Source: Terfezia claveryi (Eukaryota > Ascomycota > Pezizomycetes > Pezizales > Pezizaceae). From it: a DNA stretch of 64,000 nt. This document shows, one piece after another, positions 58,901 to 64,000 of this stretch. The notes beneath the pieces are model-generated. The model saw only the letters and a program-made list of their open reading frames with translations. It did not search any database and was not told where the DNA came from. The stretch is from NCBI GenBank assembly GCA_015179025.1, contig WHUX01000001.1:903501-967500 (forward strand), written 5' to 3'. The first letter of the stretch is position 1; every line of letters begins with the position of its first letter. Both the position numbers and the translations under genes were made by a program.

Positions 58901-61900
58901 GGCCGCTGTGGCAGTTCAACAAGAGGAGCAACAAACTCAACAGGAGTCTCAAAAGCAAGAAGAAGCTCAGCAACAGATTCAAGATCAGAACGTTCAGGCA
59001 CAACTTGCTCAAACCGTAGTGCAGGTTCAAACATTGGTGTCTCCTACTGTCCGCTCTCCTTCTTCACCATCACCCGTTTACACTCCACCCGTGTATGTTC
59101 CACCGACATTTGTACCACCGACATTTGTCTCACCGACATTTGTCTCACCGACTTTTGTCCAACCGACAATTGTCGCACCGACATTTGTCCCACCGACATT
59201 TGTGCCACCGACATTTGCGCCTCCAACATTTGTTTTCCCAACCTATGTCCCCCCGCCGGTCACTGAGGTGGTGCCAGCCAAACCAACTATTAGACCGACT
59301 CCCGTGGAATACGAGACCCATGTCATTGAGAAGGTTTTGGAAACACCTGTGTACTCTGCATCAGCATCAGCCTCAGCATCAGCCTCAGCATCAGCATCAG
59401 CATCAGCATCAGCATCAGCATCAGCATCAGCATCAGCATCAGCATCAGCATCTGCATCTGCATCAGCCAAGATTGAGGAGGCCTATGAGATACCAGTGTA
59501 CTCTGTTGCACCCAAGGTCGAGAGATTGCTACCTGTTATTGTTGAGCAAGTGAAGACTATTGAGAGGGTTGTTACATATCAGAGACCGGTTACATACGAA
59601 GAATTGACAGCCATTGAGTTGGCACCATCAACTATTGTCCAGGTCGAGAAAATCCAGGTCACAGCTTCTCCACGTGTTACTACTGAATACATTACATTCG
59701 TTAATGAGAAAGAGTTTGTTACAGAGGTTCCAGGTGCGACCGCACAACTTGAGGTCACTGTCAACCGGGAATGCAACTGCTACTCCACTAGTCTATGCCC
59801 AACCTGCCCTCTTGTGACCCAGTACCTTCCGACTAATGTTCCGGTGATTCCAGCGCCAGTGGAGACTACCATAATTGCTTGCCCTACTTGCGCACCTGTG
59901 GTGGGGTTGGCTCCGGTCCCAGTTGTCGCTACGGAATTTGTACCCGTGCCCACTTCATATGTGGAAGCGGTCGTCACATCGGTGGTCCAAGTCCCAGTGA
60001 CTCAGATGGTCCAACAAGAAGCCGTAAAGGCAACAGTTATTCCTTGCCCGACTTGTGCACCGGTTGTGTCGGTCGTGACACCACCAGCCGTTCCTGTTGT
60101 CGAATATGTCGAGCAGATCGCTATCACAACTGTCGTAACTCCTGCTCCCCCTGCTCCAGTTGCTGTCACTATATCCCAGCAGGGTGTGACTAAGGTCGTT
60201 CAAGTGACCGTCCCCACGGTTTTTGCCACTGCAGAGGTTACCGTTGAGGAGGCAGTAGCACCTAGGCCTAAGCCTGTTCAAATTACGACCGTTGAGGAGA
60301 TTGCGGTGGAAAGTGCCGTTGTTCAGAAGCTAGCTCCTAGGCCCGTGGTTGTCCAAGGCGCGACAATTGAGGAGGAGGTGGTGGAAGAGGAGGTGGAAGC
60401 AATTGTGGAGCTACCCAAAAAGGTTGCTGCTGCAGAGGTCAACGTGACAGCAGCGGAGGAAGTAGAGAAACAGTGAGTTTGAAAAAACTACCCTTTTGGT
60501 ATTTGATATGAATAACTGACTACTAGATTTTTCAGGGCCGCTGCACCGGTCGCCATTGCCAATAAGATCATTAACCAGATCACTATTCAAGAGGCCCCTG
60601 CGCGGGAAGTAGCTGTTACTGCTGCTGCAGTCAAAGAGGTTACAGTTGCTGAGGTCCCAGCACCTATTATCCATGAAATCACAGTGCAAGCTGCCGCTAC
60701 TCCTGCTCCTGCTCAAACTATTGAGGCCAAGGCTCCCATTGTTAAAGAATTCGCTGTTGAAGCTGTTATTGAGACACCTGCTCCTACCCTAGCTATCATC
60801 AGCGAAACATCTATTGTCGAGGAAGCCACTGTCGCGGCTATTACTGAGGTTACTTCTGCTCCTGCTCCACTTATTGAGGCCAAGGTTCCCATTGTTAAGG
60901 AAGTCGCTGTCGAGGCTGTTATTGAGACTCCTGCTCCTACCCCAGTAATCGTCAGCGAAGCATCTATTGTCCAGGAAGCCACTGTCGCGGCTATTACTGA
61001 GGCTCCTCCTGCTCCTGCTCCACTTATTGAGGCCAAGGTTCCCATTGTTAAGGAAGTCGCTATCGAGGCTGTTATTGAGACTCCTGCTCCTACCCCAGTA
61101 ATCGTCAGCGAAACATCTATTGTGCAGGAAGCTATTATCGCGGCTGTTACTGAGGCTCCTCCTGCTCCTGCTCCACTTATTGAGGCCAAGGTTCCCATTG
61201 TTAAGGAAGTCGCTGTCGAGGCTGTTATTGAGACTCCTGCTCCTACCCCAGTAATCGTCAGCGAAACATCTATTGTGCAGGAAGCTATTATCGCGGCTGT
61301 TACTGAGGCTCCTCCTGCTCCTGCTCCACTTATTGAGGCCAAGGTTCCCATTGTTAAGGAAGTCGCTGTCGAGGCTGTTATTGAGACTCCTGCTCCTACC
61401 CCAGTGATCGTCAGCGAAACATCTATTGTGCAGGAAGCTATTATCGCGGCTGTTACTGAGGCTCCTCCTGCTCCTGCTCCACTTATTGAGGCCAAGGTTC
61501 CCATTGTTAAGGAAGTCGCTGTCGAGGCTGTTATTGGGACTCCTGCTCCTACCCCAGTGATCGTCAGCGAAACATCTATTGTGCAGGAAGCTATTATCGC
61601 GGCTGTTACTGAGGCTCCTCTTGCTCCTGCTCCACTTATTGAGGCCAAGGTTCCCATTGTTAAGGAAGTCGCTGTCGAGGCTGTTATTGAGACTCCTGCT
61701 CCTACCCCAGTGATCGTCAGCGAAACATCTATTGTACAGGAAGCTATTATCGCGGCTGTTACTGAGGCTCCTCCTGCTCCTGCTCCACTTATTGAGGCCA
61801 AGGTTCCCATTGTTAAGGAAGTCGCTGTCGAGGCTGTTATTGAGACTCCTGCTCCTACCCCAGTTATCGTCAGCGAAATATCTATTGTCCAGGAAGCCAC

Positions 61901-64000
61901 TGTCGCGGCTGTTGCTGAGGCTACTCCAGTTCCAGTTACAGTTCCAATTCCAGTTCCAGTTCCAGCTCCGGCTGCCGTTAACGAAGTGCCCGCTGTTGAG
62001 GAAGTTACTGTCGAGGCTGTCTCACAAGCTGCTCCCGCACCCGCTCCAAGCGTCGTCAACGAAATTTTCACTGTTCAGGAAGTCACTGTCGAGGCTGTTG
62101 CCCAGGCTGCTCCTGGTCCTGCGCCTGCTCCAGCTCTGGTCATCGAAGTACCCACTATACAGGAAGCCACTGTCGAGGCTGTTGCTGAAGCTACTCCTGT
62201 TCCTGTTCCTGCTCTAGTTCCGGCTGCGGTTATCGAAGTGCCCGCTGTTCAGGAAGTTGCTGCCGAGGCTGTTTCTCAGGCTGCTCCCGCTCCCGCTCCA
62301 ACTGTCGTGAACAAAATTTCCACTGTTCAGGAAGTCACTGTCGAAGCTGTTGCCGAAGCTGTTGCCGAAGCTGCTGCTGTTCCTGTCCCTGCTCCAGTTC
62401 CGGCTACCGTTAACGAAGTACCCGCTGTTCAGGAAGCCACTGTTGAGGCTGTTTCTCAGGCTGCTTTTGCTCCAGTTCCAGTCGTTGTCAACGAAATATC
62501 CACTGTCCAGGAAGTCATTGTCGAGGCTGTTGCCGAGGCTGCTCCTGTTACTGTTCCTGCTCCAGCTCCGGCTACTGTTAACGAAGTACCCGCTGTTCAG
62601 GAAGTCACAGTTGAGGCTGTTTCTCAGGCTGCTTTTGCTCCAGTCCCAGTCGTTGTCAACGAAATATCCACTGTCCAGGAAGTCATTGTCGAGGCTGTTG
62701 CCGAGGCTGCTCCTGTTCCTGTTCCTGCTCCAGCTACGGCTACTGTTAACGAAGTACCCGCTGTTCAGGAAGTCACTGTTGGGGCTGTTTCTCAGGCTGC
62801 TTTTGCTCCAGTTCCAGTCGTTGTCAACGAAATATCTACTGTCCAGGAAGTCATTGTCGAGGCTGTTGCCGAGGCTGCTCCTGTTCCTGTTCCTGTTCCT
62901 GCTCCAGTTCCTTCTCCAGTTCCGGCTACTGTAAGCGAAGTACCCGCTGTTCAGGAAGCCACTGTTGAGGCTGTTTCTCAGGCTTCTTTTGCTCCAGTTC
63001 CAGTCGTTGTCAACGAAATATCCAATGTCCAGGAAGTCATTGTCGAGGCTGTTGCCGAGGCTGCTCCTGTTCCTGTTCCTGCTCCAGCTCTGGCTGCCGT
63101 TAATGAAGTACCCGCTGTTCAGGAGTTTACTGGCCAGGCTGTTGCTAAAGCTGCTCCGGCACCAGCTCCCGTTGTCATTACCGGTGCCCCAGCCGCCCAA
63201 GAGCTCACCATTGAGGCTATTTCAGAGTTCCAGGCTCCTCCATTCCATGTTGCCGTTGCTGAAACCCCTGCCATCCAAGAACTCACCGTTGAAGCTGGTG
63301 TTGCGCCCGAGCTAGCTCCAGCTCCTTTGGTAGTCCAAGGGGCTCCCGCTCCGCAAGGAGTGGCCGTTGAATCTGTCACCGGGACCGCTGCTGGTCCGCC
63401 GCCAGTTATTATCAGTCAAGCCCCAGCTGTCCAAGAATTTACAGTCGAAGCTAATCTGGAGGCCACTGCTTCCCCAGCACCTGCTGCAGTTGCTCCGATA
63501 CCAGCTATTCAGGAGATTGCAGGTGAGGAAGTCTCTGCCCCAGCCGCCGAAAATATACAGGTTGAGAGCGTTCCAGCATTTGCACGGATTTTCGAAGCCC
63601 AGGCTGCACCAGCACAAGCTCCTGCAATTGTTCAAGCTGTCCCAGGTCTCGCTGCGGCGATTGAAGTTGAGGTTGAGGCTGGGCAAAATATACAGGTTGG
63701 GAGCATTCCAGAATCTGCACAGTTTGTGAAGGCCCAAGGTGCACCCTCTCAAGCTCCTGCAATCGTCCAAGCTGTCCCAAGCCTCGCTACGGCGATTGAA
63801 GTTGGGGTTGAGGCTGAGCAAAATGTACAAGTTGAGAGCATTCCAGAATCCGCACAGTTTGTCGAGGCCCAAGCGCTAGCTCCTGCAATTGTTCAAGCCG
63901 TCCCAGGCCTCGCTGCAGTGGAGTTTAAGGCTGAGCAAAACGTACAGGTTGAGAGTGTTCCAGAATCTGCACAGTTTGTCGAGGCCCAAGGTGCACCCAC
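55947..64000 (+). CDS. Giant secreted repeat protein (partial at window end)
   Basis: Exon 1 is 55947-60472 and exon 2 starts at 60536 and is still open at 64000, giving at least 2,663 residues. The intron is 63 nt (GTGAGT donor, TTCAG acceptor); without it translation would stop at 60476. Order: signal peptide MKLLHFVLLSSGLFSQAIWA; proline-rich start; about ten 50-residue proline-rich repeats (about 134-635); acidic DDDDDEEEEE near 765; polyproline; an Asn/Gln-rich block (about 893-1030); PPTFV pentapeptides (about 1046-1105); a Ser-Ala tract of 19 repeats (1137-1174); CPTC motifs near 1285, 1311 and 1366; then Val/Glu/Ala/Pro repeats to the edge. The composition suggests a cell-wall or extracellular structural protein. 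I recognise no catalytic domain. Exon 2 has no methionine in frame. Confidence 0.85.
56346..57850 (+). repeat. 150-bp (50-residue) proline-rich coding repeats, about ten copies
   Basis: Consensus pieces RFAPPPPSFMSDNKPLLPPP, SNNEPTAAGRGASFPSLERD and NGSPSSVPLS make 50 residues. Starts recur every 150 bp from about 56791 to 57541; copies at both ends are shorter or diverged. The central copies differ by only a few bases, pointing to recent unequal exchange. Confidence 0.92.
59083..59270 (+). repeat. 15-bp minisatellite coding PPTFV pentapeptides
   Basis: About eleven pentapeptides of the form PPTFV, SPTFV, QPTIV and APTFV, encoded by variants of CCACCGACATTTGTC. It sits between the Asn/Gln-rich block and the Ser-Ala tract of the giant protein. 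Confidence 0.9.
59355..59468 (+). repeat. Hexanucleotide repeat coding 19 Ser-Ala dipeptides
   Basis: 114 bp of mainly TCAGCA units, with TCTGCA and TCAGCC variants, in frame, giving (Ser-Ala)19. The hexamer is prone to length change without frame loss. Confidence 0.95.
60718..61918 (+). repeat. 153-bp (51-residue) repeats, about eight copies
   Basis: The segment TTATTGAGGC recurs at 60871, 61024, 61177, 61330, 61483, 61636 and 61789, exactly 153 bp apart, with a diverged copy before. Each repeat holds two related halves, VPIVKEVAVEAVIETPAPTP and TSIVQEAIIAAVTEAPPAPA. Confidence 0.93.
61919..63140 (+). repeat. About 168-bp (56-residue) repeats of a related unit
   Basis: AACGAAGTACCCGCTGTTCA recurs near 62411, 62579 and 62747 (168 bp apart) and, as a variant, near 62934. 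Units read VPAVQEVTVEAVSQAAFAPV and ISTVQEVIVEAVAEAAPVPV. Proline-valine runs vary in length between units. Confidence 0.85.

Noticed and set aside
60713..62071. 452-codon reverse-strand open frame
   Set aside because: It is the antisense of the 153-bp coding repeats in the giant gene. The Thr/Ser/Gly/Ala translation only mirrors the repeat, and the forward strand has the spliced, signal-peptide-bearing gene.
62214..63200. 328-codon reverse-strand open frame rich in Asn/Ser/Leu
   Set aside because: Antisense of the 168-bp repeats of the giant gene.

Overview
The window is nuclear DNA of a filamentous ascomycete. Every confident gene is eukaryotic and looks fungal. Introns are short (about 50-85 nt), with GTRNGT-like donors, CTAAC-like branch sites and YAG acceptors. 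The proteins (Oca1, V-ATPase D, Syf1, Iml1, U1A/U2B'', a Dal5-like transporter, an Lst4/FNIP protein) are typical of Pezizomycotina. The abundance of transposon debris and MITE-like repeats fits a repeat-rich lineage; truffle or morel relatives are one possibility, but I cannot name a species.

Layout. 1-16.8 kb is a compact housekeeping block: mitochondrial ribosomal protein uL23m (-) and OCA1 (+) are divergent; VMA8 (-) and SYF1 (+) are divergent; IML1 (-) and a U1A/U2B''-type RRM protein (+) are divergent. For all six I could resolve exon borders that keep the reading frame. 16.8-32.4 kb is a transposon island: two degenerate Ty1/copia 3' ends with LTRs, a complete HNH-nuclease gene, a broken second HNH copy abutting a lone gag-like ORF, and a solo LTR with a perfect 5-bp target duplication. 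32.5-35.1 kb holds a nine-exon MFS transporter. 35.1-43.4 kb is mostly non-coding, with a cluster of short repeats near 39 kb. 43.5-46.9 kb encodes an Lst4/FNIP homologue. 46.9-55.9 kb is gene-poor: a LINE 3' fragment, a pogo-like MITE, a long foldback element and one small orphan gene. 55.9 kb to the window end is a very large secreted protein built almost entirely of repeats (at least 2,663 residues, running off the edge).

Functional threads. IML1 (SEACIT/GATOR1) and the FNIP/Lst4 protein are both amino-acid-signalling regulators of TORC1, and VMA8 belongs to the vacuolar ATPase on the same membrane. SYF1 and the U1A/U2B'' protein are spliceosome components. These genes are not an operon; the linkage is probably incidental. 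The most unusual content is the giant modular secreted protein at the right edge, followed by the HNH gene family in the transposon island and several undescribed-looking inverted-repeat elements.
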